A stretch of DNA of 64,000 nt from Acidobacteria bacterium Ga0077551 (GTDB taxonomy: Bacteria > Pseudomonadota > Alphaproteobacteria > Caulobacterales > Hyphomonadaceae): positions 1-64,000 of the forward strand of contig LNFC01000012.1 of NCBI GenBank assembly GCA_001464545.1, read 5' to 3'. Under the pieces are notes generated by a model. It ran no database searches, was not told where the DNA came from, and saw only the letters and a program-made list of their open reading frames with translations. Numbering within the stretch: position 1 is the first letter of the stretch; the number at the start of each line of letters is the position of its first letter. Positions 45,954 to 58,220 of the stretch are shown in pieces. A program made the translations under genes and the position numbers.

Positions 45954-46628
45954 ATGGACGCCAGCCTTCATCATGACCCCGCCACGCTCTGGGCCCCGCG
46001 GCGCCAGTTGACGCTGGCGCAGGCGCGCAAGCGGTCCGAGCGGGTGCGCTCCCTGCGCTATGCCTTTGTCGGCGCAGCGGCCATCTCGATCGGCCTGTTC
46101 CTCGGTTTCGTGTTCCGCAGCGCCCTCAGCCAGGATGCCCGCCCGCCGGCGGTGCGCGATGACGACGCCGTCACGATGATCAACCCGCGCTTCACGGGCC
46201 GCGATTCGGCCGGCCAGGTGTTCACGATCACCGCCGACTCGGCCCAGCGCCGGCGCGCCGAGAACGGCGTCGTCGACCTCGTCAATCCCGTCATGCGCGA
46301 TGGTACCGGCGCTGAACTGAAGGCCCCGACCGGGTTTTATGACCGCGACAAGGGCGTTCTGGAACTCTACGAAGCGGTCAATATCACCGACAGCGGCGGC
46401 TATTCCTTCATCAGCCGCGGCGCCCGGATGGTGCTCGGCGAACAGAGGGTGGAGGGACTTTCACCTCTGGAAGGCAAGGGCCCCCTTGGCGATATCCGGG
46501 CGGACTCGTATGAAATTCTCGACGGCGGCAACCGGATTGTCTTCGAAGGCAATGTGCGCACCGTGATCTATCCTCAACCGGCCGAAGAGCCCGCAACGTC
46601 TGAAAGTGAGCAAGATGGCACTCCGTAA
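45954..46628 (+). CDS. lptC: LPS export ABC transporter periplasmic protein LptC
   Basis: N-terminal TM anchor; MINPRFTGRDSAGQVFTITADSAQRRRAENGVVDLVNP; followed by lptA-lptB. Confidence 0.88.
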   Translation: MDASLHHDPATLWAPRRQLTLAQARKRSERVRSLRYAFVGAAAISIGLFLGFVFRSALSQDARPPAVRDDDAVTMINPRFTGRDSAGQVFTITADSAQRRRAENGVVDLVNPVMRDGTGAELKAPTGFYDRDKGVLELYEAVNITDSGGYSFISRGARMVLGEQRVEGLSPLEGKGPLGDIRADSYEILDGGNRIVFEGNVRTVIYPQPAEEPATSESEQDGTP

Positions 46629-47136
46629 AGCCGCCGGCGCAGCCCTTTGCCTTGCCCTTCTGGGCGCGCCCGCCTTTGCCCAGATCTCTTCCGAGGGTGG
46701 CCCGATCTATATCAACTCGGCCCGCACCGAGAGCCTCGAGAATGAGCGCAAGGTCATTCTCGCCGGCAATGTCGACATCCAGCAGGGTACGGCCCGTTTG
46801 CGCGCCGATACGGTCACCATCCGCTTCACCGGCAAGCCGGGCGGCGGCGGCACCAGCATCGTCGGCGGGTTCGGCCAGGTCGAGAACATCATCGCCGAAG
46901 GCAATGTCTACTATGTGACGCCGGAGCTGAAGGCCAAAGGTGACCGCGGCGTTTACGAACTCGCCACCGACACGATCACCATCACCGGCAAGGTCGCCCT
47001 GATGCGGGAACGCGACGTGGCCGAGGGCGAAACCCTGCGGATGGAGGTCAAAAACCGCCGTACGACGCTCGAAGGCGGGTCCGGACGCACGCGGATGGTG
47101 ATCGATCCGTCGACCCAGCCCGGCCAGAACCAGTGA
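46606..47136 (+). CDS. lptA: LptA/OstA family protein
   Basis: Signal peptide; INSARTESLENERKVILAGNVDIQQGTARLRADTVTIRF. Confidence 0.9.
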   Translation: MSKMALRKAAGAALCLALLGAPAFAQISSEGGPIYINSARTESLENERKVILAGNVDIQQGTARLRADTVTIRFTGKPGGGGTSIVGGFGQVENIIAEGNVYYVTPELKAKGDRGVYELATDTITITGKVALMRERDVAEGETLRMEVKNRRTTLEGGSGRTRMVIDPSTQPGQNQ

Positions 47137-47213
47137 ATTTTACGCGGCAGGTGAAAGCGATCTTAAGCATGGCCGGTTAAGGCTGTGGGAGGCCGGAAAA
47201 CGGCCGTGGATGG

Positions 47214-47960
47214 ATGGAAAACGGAATGAACGAAGCGGCCGAAGGCCTGGTAGTCAGCAATCTTGCCAAATCTTTTGGCAAGCGCCAGGTCGTCCGCGAC
47301 GTGTCCCTTTCCCTTGGCCGCGGTGAAGTTGTCGGCCTGCTCGGACCCAACGGGGCCGGCAAGACCACCTGTTTCTACATGATCATGGGGTTGATCGGGG
47401 CCGATTCCGGCGCGATCTCCATCGACGGCGAGGATGTCACCCGCCTGCCGATGTATCAGCGCGCCCGTCTCGGCGTCGGATACCTGCCCCAGGAGGCCTC
47501 GATCTTCAGGGGCATGAGTGTGGAGGAAAACGTCATGGCGGTTGCGGAGCTTGTCGAGAAAGACAGCGCCGCCTGCCAGGCACAGGTCGACAGCCTGCTC
47601 AGTGAACTGCACGTGGAACACCTGCGCAAGCAGCCGGCGACGTCCCTTTCGGGCGGCGAGCGGCGGCGTGTGGAGATTGCACGTGCGCTCGCATCACGTC
47701 CGAGCTTCATGCTACTGGACGAACCGTTCACCGGCATCGACCCGCTCGCCATTTCCGACATTTCCGACCTCGTCCGCTTCCTCAAGCAGCGCGGCCTCGG
47801 CGTTCTGATCACGGACCACCAGGTTCGCGAGACGCTGCAGATCGTGGACCGGGCCTATGTGATGTATGATGGCGCCGTCCTCTTTGATGGCACGCCGGAA
47901 GACGTGCTCAAGAATGATGACGTCCGCAGGGTTTATCTGGGTGAGCAGTTCGCCGCTTGA
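47214..47960 (+). CDS. lptB: LPS export ABC transporter ATP-binding protein
   Basis: GLLGPNGAGKTTCFYMIMGLI, GVGYLPQEASIFRGMSVEENVMAV, SLSGGERRRVEIARAL. Confidence 0.95.
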   Translation: MENGMNEAAEGLVVSNLAKSFGKRQVVRDVSLSLGRGEVVGLLGPNGAGKTTCFYMIMGLIGADSGAISIDGEDVTRLPMYQRARLGVGYLPQEASIFRGMSVEENVMAVAELVEKDSAACQAQVDSLLSELHVEHLRKQPATSLSGGERRRVEIARALASRPSFMLLDEPFTGIDPLAISDISDLVRFLKQRGLGVLITDHQVRETLQIVDRAYVMYDGAVLFDGTPEDVLKNDDVRRVYLGEQFAA

Positions 47961-47978
47961 TCTCAGGGGGCGCGGCCT

Positions 47979-49472
47979 ATGGCCATGAAACATTCACTCG
48001 ACATGCGCCAGGGCCAGTCCCTGGTGATGACGCCGCAGCTACAGCAGGCGATCAAACTCCTTCAGCTTTCGAACCAGGAACTCGCCGAATTCGTCGAGGC
48101 CGAGCTTGAGCGCAATCCGCTGCTCGTGAAGGTCGAAGGCGACGCGACACCGGTGGCGGAAGCCGTCGAGGCGCAGCGCACCGACGCGCGCGAACAGGGC
48201 GAGGCAGCCACCCAGAGCGAGGCGCGCGACCAGCTTGATGCGCCCGGCGAAGATGTTTACGAGCCCGGCACGGGATCCGACGCGGCGATGCCCGCGAACG
48301 CGTCCGGCCCGTCGGCGACGACCGACTGGTCGAGCGCCGGAAGTGGTCAGTCCTCGGAAGATTTTGACTATACCGCGAACCTCTCCAGCGACGTGACGCT
48401 GGCCGAACACCTGCACATGCAGCTGAATTTCGCTGGCCTTTCGAGCGCCGACCGGCTGATCGCCGCGCGCCTGATCGACGAGACGGACGAGACCGGCTAC
48501 CTGCGCACACCGCTTGAGGACATCGCGAAATCGCTCGGCGCCGACATCGCGAATGTCGAGGCCGTTCTCGGCGTCTGCCAGGGCTTCGACCCGACCGGCG
48601 TGATGGCGCGCTCAATCCCCGAATGCCTCGCGCTGCAGCTGCGTGATCGCGGCCGGCTCGACCCGGCGATGCAGGCGATGCTCGACAATCTGGGCCTCGT
48701 GGCCAAGCATGACATCAAGACGTTGATGGATGTCTGCGGCGTCGACAAGGCCGACATCCAGGACATGCTGCTGGAACTGCGCCAACTGTCGCCGAAGCCC
48801 GGCGGGGGCTTTTCCAGCGACACGACCGTGGCGGTGGCGCCGGATGTGTATGTCCGCGAGTTGCCGAACGGCATGTACGCGGTGGAGCTCAATTCCGAAA
48901 CGCTGCCGCGCGTGCTGATGGACAAGGCCTATTATGCCGAAGTCACGGCGCTGCCGATGCGCGACAAGGAGAAGGAATTCATCTCCGAATGTGCGGCGTC
49001 CGCGACCTGGCTGATCAAGTCGCTCGAACAGCGGGCACGCACGATCCTGAAGGTCGCCAGCGAGATCGTGCGCCAGCAGGACGGCTTCTTTGCGCACGGT
49101 GTGGCGCATCTGCGGCCACTGAATCTGAAACAGGTGGCTGACGCGATCGAGATGCACGAATCGACCGTCAGCCGGGTGACGACGAACAAGTACATGGCGA
49201 CGCCGCGCGGCCTATTCGAACTCAAGTATTTCTTCTCCGCCTCGATCCCCGCCACCGGCGGCGGCGAGGCACATTCGGCCGAAGCCGTCCGTCACCGGAT
49301 CAAGCAACTGATCGAGGACGAACAGCCGGATGACGTCCTGTCAGACGACCAGATCGTCGAAATCCTCACCGGGTTCGGTATCGACATCGCCCGCCGCACC
49401 GTCGCGAAGTATCGCGAAAGCCTGCATATTCCTTCGAGCGTGCAGCGCCGGCGGATGGGCAAGGCGGGGTAG
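47979..49472 (+). CDS. rpoN: RNA polymerase sigma-54 factor
   Basis: DMRQGQSLVMTPQLQQAIKLLQLSNQEL, C-terminal ARRTVAKYRESLHIPSSVQRRR (RpoN box). Confidence 0.96.
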   Translation: MAMKHSLDMRQGQSLVMTPQLQQAIKLLQLSNQELAEFVEAELERNPLLVKVEGDATPVAEAVEAQRTDAREQGEAATQSEARDQLDAPGEDVYEPGTGSDAAMPANASGPSATTDWSSAGSGQSSEDFDYTANLSSDVTLAEHLHMQLNFAGLSSADRLIAARLIDETDETGYLRTPLEDIAKSLGADIANVEAVLGVCQGFDPTGVMARSIPECLALQLRDRGRLDPAMQAMLDNLGLVAKHDIKTLMDVCGVDKADIQDMLLELRQLSPKPGGGFSSDTTVAVAPDVYVRELPNGMYAVELNSETLPRVLMDKAYYAEVTALPMRDKEKEFISECAASATWLIKSLEQRARTILKVASEIVRQQDGFFAHGVAHLRPLNLKQVADAIEMHESTVSRVTTNKYMATPRGLFELKYFFSASIPATGGGEAHSAEAVRHRIKQLIEDEQPDDVLSDDQIVEILTGFGIDIARRTVAKYRESLHIPSSVQRRRMGKAG

Positions 49473-49853
49473 GGGCTCCTCACTTCCCGCTGCGGAGCAA
49501 TGGAAGGTGAAAGGCTTTTGTTTGGGAGTTTTTGAAGTGGCTTCATGCAGGGAGTATAACTCCGTGCACGGAGGTGTGGCGTAAGGATCTGCGGTGTATT
49601 TTGCAAGCGCCTGATCTGGCTGGATTTTATTTTTGGGCGAGGTGGATTTTGTAGGCGCAAGCCCGGGCATCCAGCCTCGCCAAGCTGCTTCATCCGTCTG
49701 CAATCAATGCACACGCGATGTCGAATCTTTCTCATTGATTCTCAGTTTTTATCGCTCAGGGACGGTTCGTTATCGTCCCGTATCGCTGCTGCACATCCAA
49801 TTGCCAGCTCATCCCCGCGCCGGCGGGGACCGGGATTGGACTGAGCGGACCTG

Positions 49854-52592
<2,739 letters not shown>

Positions 52593-52778
52593 ATGAAGCA
52601 GCACCAACCAGTTTACGGGGATATATGCGGGCGATCCTGAACCGGAGCTTACAGGATTTAAGGCCGCTATCCCACCGCGCCTTGTCTGGCTGAAACCACT
52701 CGACCAGCACGCGGGGCAGACTTAAGAACGCCGCCAAAGGGTGTCAATGAGGCGCCCTCAGTCTGTGAGGGGGCCCCC

Positions 52779-53699
52779 ATGCGAGCCATGCCTTTGATTT
52801 TGCCTGTGCATTTGGCGGTTTTGGCGCTGGCGGCGCTGCTTGCGGGCTGCGGGAAGACCGAGACGGCGGCCACCGAGATTCCGGTGATCGACCAAACGGT
52901 CGCAGCCTATGTCAACGGCGAGCCGGTGTTCGAGGGGGATGTCGAGCTGGAGGCGGTGGCCCGCGGGCTGATCAATGCCGGGCAGGACTTCAGCGCCGAT
53001 GACGAGGAACACCGGATCATCCTCGACCAGCTGATCGACCAGAAACTGATGGCGCAGGAAGCGGCGCGCCGGCAGCTGGACCGTGATCCTTCGGGGCAGC
53101 GGCGGCTGGAGATGGCGCGCGAGCGCATCCTCGGCAACCTGCTGGTGGAGAGCCTGGTGGCGCAGCAGGTGACCGAGGAGGCCATCGACAAGATGTATGC
53201 CGAGCAGGTGCGCCTGCAGCAGGCGAACGACCAGGTTTCGGTGGCGCACATTCTTGTGGATACCAAGGATGAGGCCGACGCCCTGTTCCGGCAGATCGAG
53301 CAGGGCGAGACGTTCGAGAGCCTCGTGTTCAACAATTCCAAGGACACGCGCACAAGGATGGAGAATGGCGACCTCGGCTATCTCGCGCCGAACGACCTGG
53401 CCGAGCCGTTTCCGGTGGTGATTGCCAACACGCCGGAAGGGGAGGTCTCGCCGCCCTTCGAGACGGCGGACGGCTGGCATATCCTGAAGGTGAAGGACCG
53501 CCGGACCGAGCCGCCGAAGACGCGCGAGGAGATGCGGCCCGAGATCGCGACCTTCCTGACGCTCAACGAGGTGAGCCGAATCCTGCGCCGCCTGCGCACC
53601 GAAGCGACGATCGAGCAGGGGGGCGGCGAAATCTATGTGCCGTCCTCGGAGCCTGCCGCCCCCATTCCCCAAAGCCCACCCGGAGATGATGAGCTGTGA
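52779..53699 (+). CDS. peptidylprolyl isomerase lipoprotein (parvulin/SurA-like)
   Basis: Lipobox LAGC; VSVAHILVDTKDEADALFRQIEQGETFESL..., ENGDLGYLAPNDLAEPF, ETADGWHILKVKDRR. Confidence 0.9.
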   Translation: MRAMPLILPVHLAVLALAALLAGCGKTETAATEIPVIDQTVAAYVNGEPVFEGDVELEAVARGLINAGQDFSADDEEHRIILDQLIDQKLMAQEAARRQLDRDPSGQRRLEMARERILGNLLVESLVAQQVTEEAIDKMYAEQVRLQQANDQVSVAHILVDTKDEADALFRQIEQGETFESLVFNNSKDTRTRMENGDLGYLAPNDLAEPFPVVIANTPEGEVSPPFETADGWHILKVKDRRTEPPKTREEMRPEIATFLTLNEVSRILRRLRTEATIEQGGGEIYVPSSEPAAPIPQSPPGDDEL

Positions 53700-54946
53700 A
53701 ACTGACCCCGTCGCCTTTTGCGCCCGAGACGTTCCCGACGTTGCCGCAGGTGCGCGGCGTGAGGGCGGCGACCGGCAGCCGCGGTTTCTATGCCCGGCGC
53801 GGCGTGGTGCGCGATGACGTGTTCCTGTTCGTGTTTGACGAAGGCACGACCTGCGGCGGTGTGTTCACGCGCTCGCTGACCGCGTCGGCGGACGTGCGCT
53901 GGTGCCGGGAGGCGCTGCAGGCGGGCGGCGGCACGGCGCGGGCCCTGGTGGCCAACTCCGGCAACTCCAACGCCTTCACCGGCCCGAAAGGCGTGCTGAA
54001 GAACGACGCGACGCTGCACGCGCTGACCCAGACGCTGGGCGTGCGGCGGGAGGCATGTTTTCTGGCCGCGACGGGCGTGATCGGCGAGCCGCTCAGTGAT
54101 CCCAACTATGTCGGCGAGTTCGTGCCGGAACTGGCGGGCCGGTTGGACGCACCGGACTGGGAGAAGGCGGCGCGGGCCTTCATGACGACGGATACCTATC
54201 CCAAGGGGGCGGGCGGGACGTTCGACATCGGCGGCGCCGACGTGCGGTTCGCCGGGATTGCGAAAGGCTCCGGCATGATCGCGCCGAACATGGCGACCAT
54301 GCTGGCCTATGTGTTCACGGACGCCGCCATCGAGGCGGGCCTGCTGCAGGCGATGCTGCGCGAGGCGGCGGACCTGACTTTCAATTCGATCACGGTGGAC
54401 GGCGACACGTCGACGTCTGACACGCTGATGGTGTTCGCGACGGGTGCCAGCGGCATGGCGCCGATCGAGGGCGTCCACGATCCGCGGTTCGCGGACTTCT
54501 TCGAGGCGTTGCGCGGCGTGTGCCACGATCTGGCGATGCAGGTGGTCAGGGACGGGGAAGGGGCGAGTAAGATCGCCACAATCGAAGTGGAAGGAGCCGC
54601 GTCGGATGCCTCGGCCAAGGCAGTTGGCGTGTCGATTGCCAACTCACCGCTGATCAAGACGGCGATGGCGGCGGGGGATGCCAACTGGGGGCGGATCGTG
54701 ATGGCGGTCGGCAAGTCGTACGAGCCGGTGGACATCGACAAGCTGGCGATCTGGTTCGACGGTGTGCAGGTGGCCAGGGAGGGCGGCCGGGCGCCGGACT
54801 ATGACGAGGCAGCCGCGAGCGCGGTGTTCGCACAGCCCGAGTTCCGCATCAGGGTAAACCTCGGCGTGGGCCAGGGCAGGTGGACCGTCTACACCTGCGA
54901 TCTCACGCACGGCTATGTCGACATCAACGGCGCCTACCGGACATGA
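53696..54946 (+). CDS. argJ: bifunctional glutamate N-acetyltransferase/amino-acid acetyltransferase
   Basis: LVANSGNSNAFTG, GIAKGSGMIAPNMATMLAYVFTDA, FNSITVDGDTSTSDT. Confidence 0.95.
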   Translation: MKLTPSPFAPETFPTLPQVRGVRAATGSRGFYARRGVVRDDVFLFVFDEGTTCGGVFTRSLTASADVRWCREALQAGGGTARALVANSGNSNAFTGPKGVLKNDATLHALTQTLGVRREACFLAATGVIGEPLSDPNYVGEFVPELAGRLDAPDWEKAARAFMTTDTYPKGAGGTFDIGGADVRFAGIAKGSGMIAPNMATMLAYVFTDAAIEAGLLQAMLREAADLTFNSITVDGDTSTSDTLMVFATGASGMAPIEGVHDPRFADFFEALRGVCHDLAMQVVRDGEGASKIATIEVEGAASDASAKAVGVSIANSPLIKTAMAAGDANWGRIVMAVGKSYEPVDIDKLAIWFDGVQVAREGGRAPDYDEAAASAVFAQPEFRIRVNLGVGQGRWTVYTCDLTHGYVDINGAYRT

Positions 54947-55347
54947 CGAAACCGGTTCTGCTGGTTGCGGCGGCCGCCCTGTTCGATGAGGCGGGGCGCA
55001 TCCTGCTGGCGCAGCGGCCGGAGGGCAAGCAGCTGGCGGGGCTGTGGGAGTTTCCGGGCGGCAAGCTGGAGCCAGGCGAGACGCCCGAGGCGGCGCTGGT
55101 GCGCGAGCTGGAGGAGGAGCTGTCGATCAGGGTTAACGAAAGCACACTCGAACCGCTGACTTTTGCGAGTTTCACTTACCCTACATTTCACCTGTTGATG
55201 CCATTGTACGGGTGCAAAAAGTGGTCTGGGTCCATCCAGCCGCGCGAAGGCCAGGCCATAGCGTGGGTAGAGACATCAAGGCTGCGAGACTACCCGGCAC
55301 CACCGGCAGATCTGCCCCTGTTCGACTGGCTCGCCCAACGGCCCTGA
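54943..55347 (+). CDS. mutT: (deoxy)nucleoside triphosphate pyrophosphohydrolase
   Basis: Nudix box GGKLEPGETPEAALVRELEEEL; ATGA overlap with argJ. Confidence 0.92.
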   Translation: MTKPVLLVAAAALFDEAGRILLAQRPEGKQLAGLWEFPGGKLEPGETPEAALVRELEEELSIRVNESTLEPLTFASFTYPTFHLLMPLYGCKKWSGSIQPREGQAIAWVETSRLRDYPAPPADLPLFDWLAQRP

Positions 55348-55535
55348 TGGATAAAAAAATGAACGCGATGCGCTGCCTCCTCAAAGACCTTCTCGCCGAT
55401 GAGGGCGGTGCCACTGCCGTTGAATACGGCATGATCGCGGCGCTGATCGTTGTGGCACTGCTGTCCGGCCTGACCTCGGTCGCCGCCGCGAATGACGAGA
55501 CCTACCAGCAGATCGAAGACGCGATCGTCACCTGA
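55347..55535 (+). CDS. Flp family type IVb pilin
   Basis: LLADEGGATAVEYGMIAALIVVALLSGLTSV: Flp prepilin processing site and TM helix; TGATG overlap with mutT. Confidence 0.9.
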   Translation: MDKKMNAMRCLLKDLLADEGGATAVEYGMIAALIVVALLSGLTSVAAANDETYQQIEDAIVT

Positions 55536-55559
55536 TCCGTCCGTAGACGGAAGACAGCC

Positions 55560-56471
55560 TTACCCCTCATCCTTCTGCACGCGGCGCACGGCGTCCGCGA
55601 GGCTGGCGCGCGCGCTGCCGGGCTTCAGCGGTTGCGGCTGGCCGGGCGCTGGGGTCCAGCCGAGAATGTGGACAATTTCAAACGTCGCAGGGACGCGGCC
55701 ATCCGGGCCCGCGTAACGTTCGCGGTAGAGTGCCAGTGCGCGGGCGAGCACGCGCCGGGGCAGGGGCTGGGCATTGCCGCGTGTGAAGGCGGCGCGTTCA
55801 CCCATACCCTTCAGATCAGCGAGCAGGCGCAGGGGGTCCGCGTAGCGCACGGTGACCGTGTCGCGGTCGGCGACCGGCAGGGCAAAGCCGGCGCGTTGCA
55901 GCAGCCCCGCCATGTCGCGCAGGCCGGGCAGGGGCGAGAGGCGCGGCGCAAGGCCGCCCATGATCTCGGTCTCGGCGTCCGTCAGTACACTGCGCAGTTC
56001 GGCGAGCGTGCCGCCACCGAACAGGGCGCCGACGAACAATCCGTCCGGCTGCAGCGTGCGCTTGATCTGGGCGAGGGCGCCCGGCAGGTCGTTGACCCAG
56101 TGCAGGGTCAGCGGGGCGGCGATCAGGTCAAAGCTGGCGGGCGGGAACGGCAGCGCCTCCTCGTCAGCGAAGGCGGCGTCGAGACCGCGCGCCTGGGCGG
56201 CGGCGAGGAAGGCGGGCGCGGTATCGGCGGCGACCATCGCCTGCGTCTTGCCGCTGGCGAGCAGGCGCGCGGACAGCTCGCCGCCGGCGGCGCCCAGCTC
56301 GAGCCCCCGCGCGAACTTGCGAGGCGTGTCGTCGAGACGGCTTTCGAGGTCGGCGAGGACGCGCTGGCGCAGGAAGCTGTAGTCTGCGAAAGTTTTGGCG
56401 ATCCGGTGCCGGCGCGCGGCGAGGCGTGCCCGGTCGAAGATCTGCGGCGGGGCTTGTGCGGGGGGCGCCAT
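55560..56471 (-). CDS. SAM-dependent methyltransferase (BioC/NDUFAF5-like)
   Basis: IFDRARLAARRHRIAKTFADYSFLRQRVLADLESRLDDTPRKFARGLELGAAGG, LIAAPLTLHWVNDLPGAL. Confidence 0.88.
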   Translation of the reverse strand: MAPPAQAPPQIFDRARLAARRHRIAKTFADYSFLRQRVLADLESRLDDTPRKFARGLELGAAGGELSARLLASGKTQAMVAADTAPAFLAAAQARGLDAAFADEEALPFPPASFDLIAAPLTLHWVNDLPGALAQIKRTLQPDGLFVGALFGGGTLAELRSVLTDAETEIMGGLAPRLSPLPGLRDMAGLLQRAGFALPVADRDTVTVRYADPLRLLADLKGMGERAAFTRGNAQPLPRRVLARALALYRERYAGPDGRVPATFEIVHILGWTPAPGQPQPLKPGSARASLADAVRRVQKDEG

Positions 56472-56946
56472 GACAGGGGATATGCCCAAGGGGCGGGCCG
56501 GGGCCAAGGCGTTTCTCCGCTCGGCCGGCGATTTCCTGTGGCCGCCGCGCTCGCTGATAAGTGGCGCAGAGGTGCTCGTGCCGGTACCGCTGCACTATAC
56601 GCGGCTGGTGGTGCGGGGGCTCAACCAGTCCGGCTGGCTGGCGCAGGCGATTGGCGCCGAGACGGGCCGCAAGGTGCTGGTGGATGGGCCGGTGCGTACG
56701 CGGCGTACGCCCAGCCAGGCAGGGCTGGCGGGCCGGGCGCGGCGGCGCAACGTTTCAGGGGCGTTCAGGGTGCGAACGAGCCGGCTGGCGGCGATTGCGG
56801 GCAAACGGGTGCTGCTGGTGGACGATGTGCTGACGACCGGGGCGACGCTGTCGGCGTGCACGCGCGCCCTGAAACAGGCAGGGGCGCGGCACGTTGACGT
56901 GCTGGTGCTGGCACGCGTTGTCCGGGAAACCGACGTAACCATATAA
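56470..56946 (+). CDS. ComF family phosphoribosyltransferase, internally shortened
   Basis: FLWPPRSLISGA N-terminus joined to LVPVPLHYTRLVVRGLNQS...; PRPP loop VLLVDDVLTTGATL; no CXXC zinc ribbon. Confidence 0.8.
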   Translation: MTGDMPKGRAGAKAFLRSAGDFLWPPRSLISGAEVLVPVPLHYTRLVVRGLNQSGWLAQAIGAETGRKVLVDGPVRTRRTPSQAGLAGRARRRNVSGAFRVRTSRLAAIAGKRVLLVDDVLTTGATLSACTRALKQAGARHVDVLVLARVVRETDVTI

Positions 56947-56994
56947 TTAATGTGTCAGGGCAGAATGCGTCTGCCGCTTCGAGAGGAATGCCGG

Positions 56995-57255
56995 ATGGCC
57001 AAGGTCACGATCTATACGCGTCAGTTCTGCCCCTATTGTTCGCGCGCTGTGGCGCTGCTGAAGGACAAGAAGGTGGATTTCAAGGAGATCGATGCGGGCA
57101 TGGACGCTGCGCTGAAGGAAGAAATGGTCCAGCGGTCGGGCGGCGGGAAAACGTTTCCGCAGATCTTTGTCGGCGAAAAGCATATCGGCGGCTGCGACGA
57201 CATGATGGCGCTGGACCGGGCGGGCAAGCTGGACCCGCTGCTGGCAGGCGCCTGA
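56995..57255 (+). CDS. grxC: glutaredoxin 3
   Basis: VTIYTRQFCPYCSRAVALLKDKKVDFKEID, KTFPQIFVGEKHIGGCDDMMALD. Confidence 0.95.
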   Translation: MAKVTIYTRQFCPYCSRAVALLKDKKVDFKEIDAGMDAALKEEMVQRSGGGKTFPQIFVGEKHIGGCDDMMALDRAGKLDPLLAGA

Positions 57256-57265
57256 GGCGGGCCGA

Positions 57266-57712
57266 ATGATTCGCTACGCGCTCACCTGTACGGACTGCGA
57301 TCACGGGTTCGAGGCCTGGTTTGCCTCCTCGGACGCCTATGACAAGCAGGCCAAGCGCAAGCTGGTGACGTGCCCGGACTGCGACAGCCGCGCGGTGACG
57401 AAGCAGATCATGGCGCCGGCGGTGAAGACGACCAAGGGCAAGGTGGCGGCGCCGGACCCCGAAAAGCTGATGGCCGCGTTTGCCGAGAAGGCGCGCGAGC
57501 ATGTCGCGGAGAATTTTGACTATGTCGGCGGCGATTTCGCCGAGGAAGCGCGCGCCATGTATTACGGCGAGCAGGACGACCGGCCGATCTGGGGCGAGAC
57601 GACCCCGGAGGAGCGCGAGGCGCTGAAGGAGGAGGGCGTGCCGGCCCTGCCGCTGCCTGCGCCGTTTGCGCCGAAACCGCCGAAACGCAAGGCGCGCCAG
57701 CCGCTGAACTAG
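57266..57712 (+). CDS. DUF1178 family protein
   Basis: MIRYALTCTDCDHGFEAWFASSDAYDKQAKRKLVTCPDCDSRAVTKQIMAPAV. Confidence 0.92.
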   Translation: MIRYALTCTDCDHGFEAWFASSDAYDKQAKRKLVTCPDCDSRAVTKQIMAPAVKTTKGKVAAPDPEKLMAAFAEKAREHVAENFDYVGGDFAEEARAMYYGEQDDRPIWGETTPEEREALKEEGVPALPLPAPFAPKPPKRKARQPLN

Positions 57713-57809
57713 CGGGGCCCGCGTCAGGGTCGCTTTGCCGCGCTTGATGCGCCGGGAGAGGCCCGATAGAACGCGCAACAGGCACGACCACCGATCAAGA
57801 GGGCAGACC

Positions 57810-58112
57810 ATGGCCACCCACGAATACCACCGCGGCGAGATGGACATTCGCGACCAGAAGGCGACCTGGGATGGTTTCATCACCGGGAGCGTCTGGGGCG
57901 GCCTGCTGATCGTCCTGATGGTCGGCCATGCGACCCTGGCCCTCGCGATCGGCTTCAACTGGGCGATCTCACTCGGCCTGATGGCGATTGTCGGCTTTGC
58001 GGCGGGTGTGTTCATGAACCTCGGCGGGCGCTGGATGGCGACGGTCGTGGTGATGATCGTGCTGGCGCTGATCGTGCAGGCGATGATCTGGCTGTTTGGC
58101 GCCGTCATGTGA
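57810..58112 (+). CDS. aa3-type cytochrome c oxidase subunit IV
   Basis: HEYHRGEMDIRDQKATWDGFITGSVWGGLLIVLMVG. Confidence 0.85.
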   Translation: MATHEYHRGEMDIRDQKATWDGFITGSVWGGLLIVLMVGHATLALAIGFNWAISLGLMAIVGFAAGVFMNLGGRWMATVVVMIVLALIVQAMIWLFGAVM

Positions 58113-58119
58113 TTTCCGG

Positions 58120-58140
58120 GAGCGGCGTTTAACGCCGCTC
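58120..58140. terminator. Short perfect hairpin after COX subunit IV gene
   Basis: GAGCGGCGTT-t-AACGCCGCTC. Confidence 0.45.
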
Positions 58141-58220
58141 TAAGCCTTCGCGCGCCATACCCCTTGAACTTTATCGAATTACGCTAAAGTCTGGGTATCA
58201 GCTGCTGAAGGAGACCGCCC

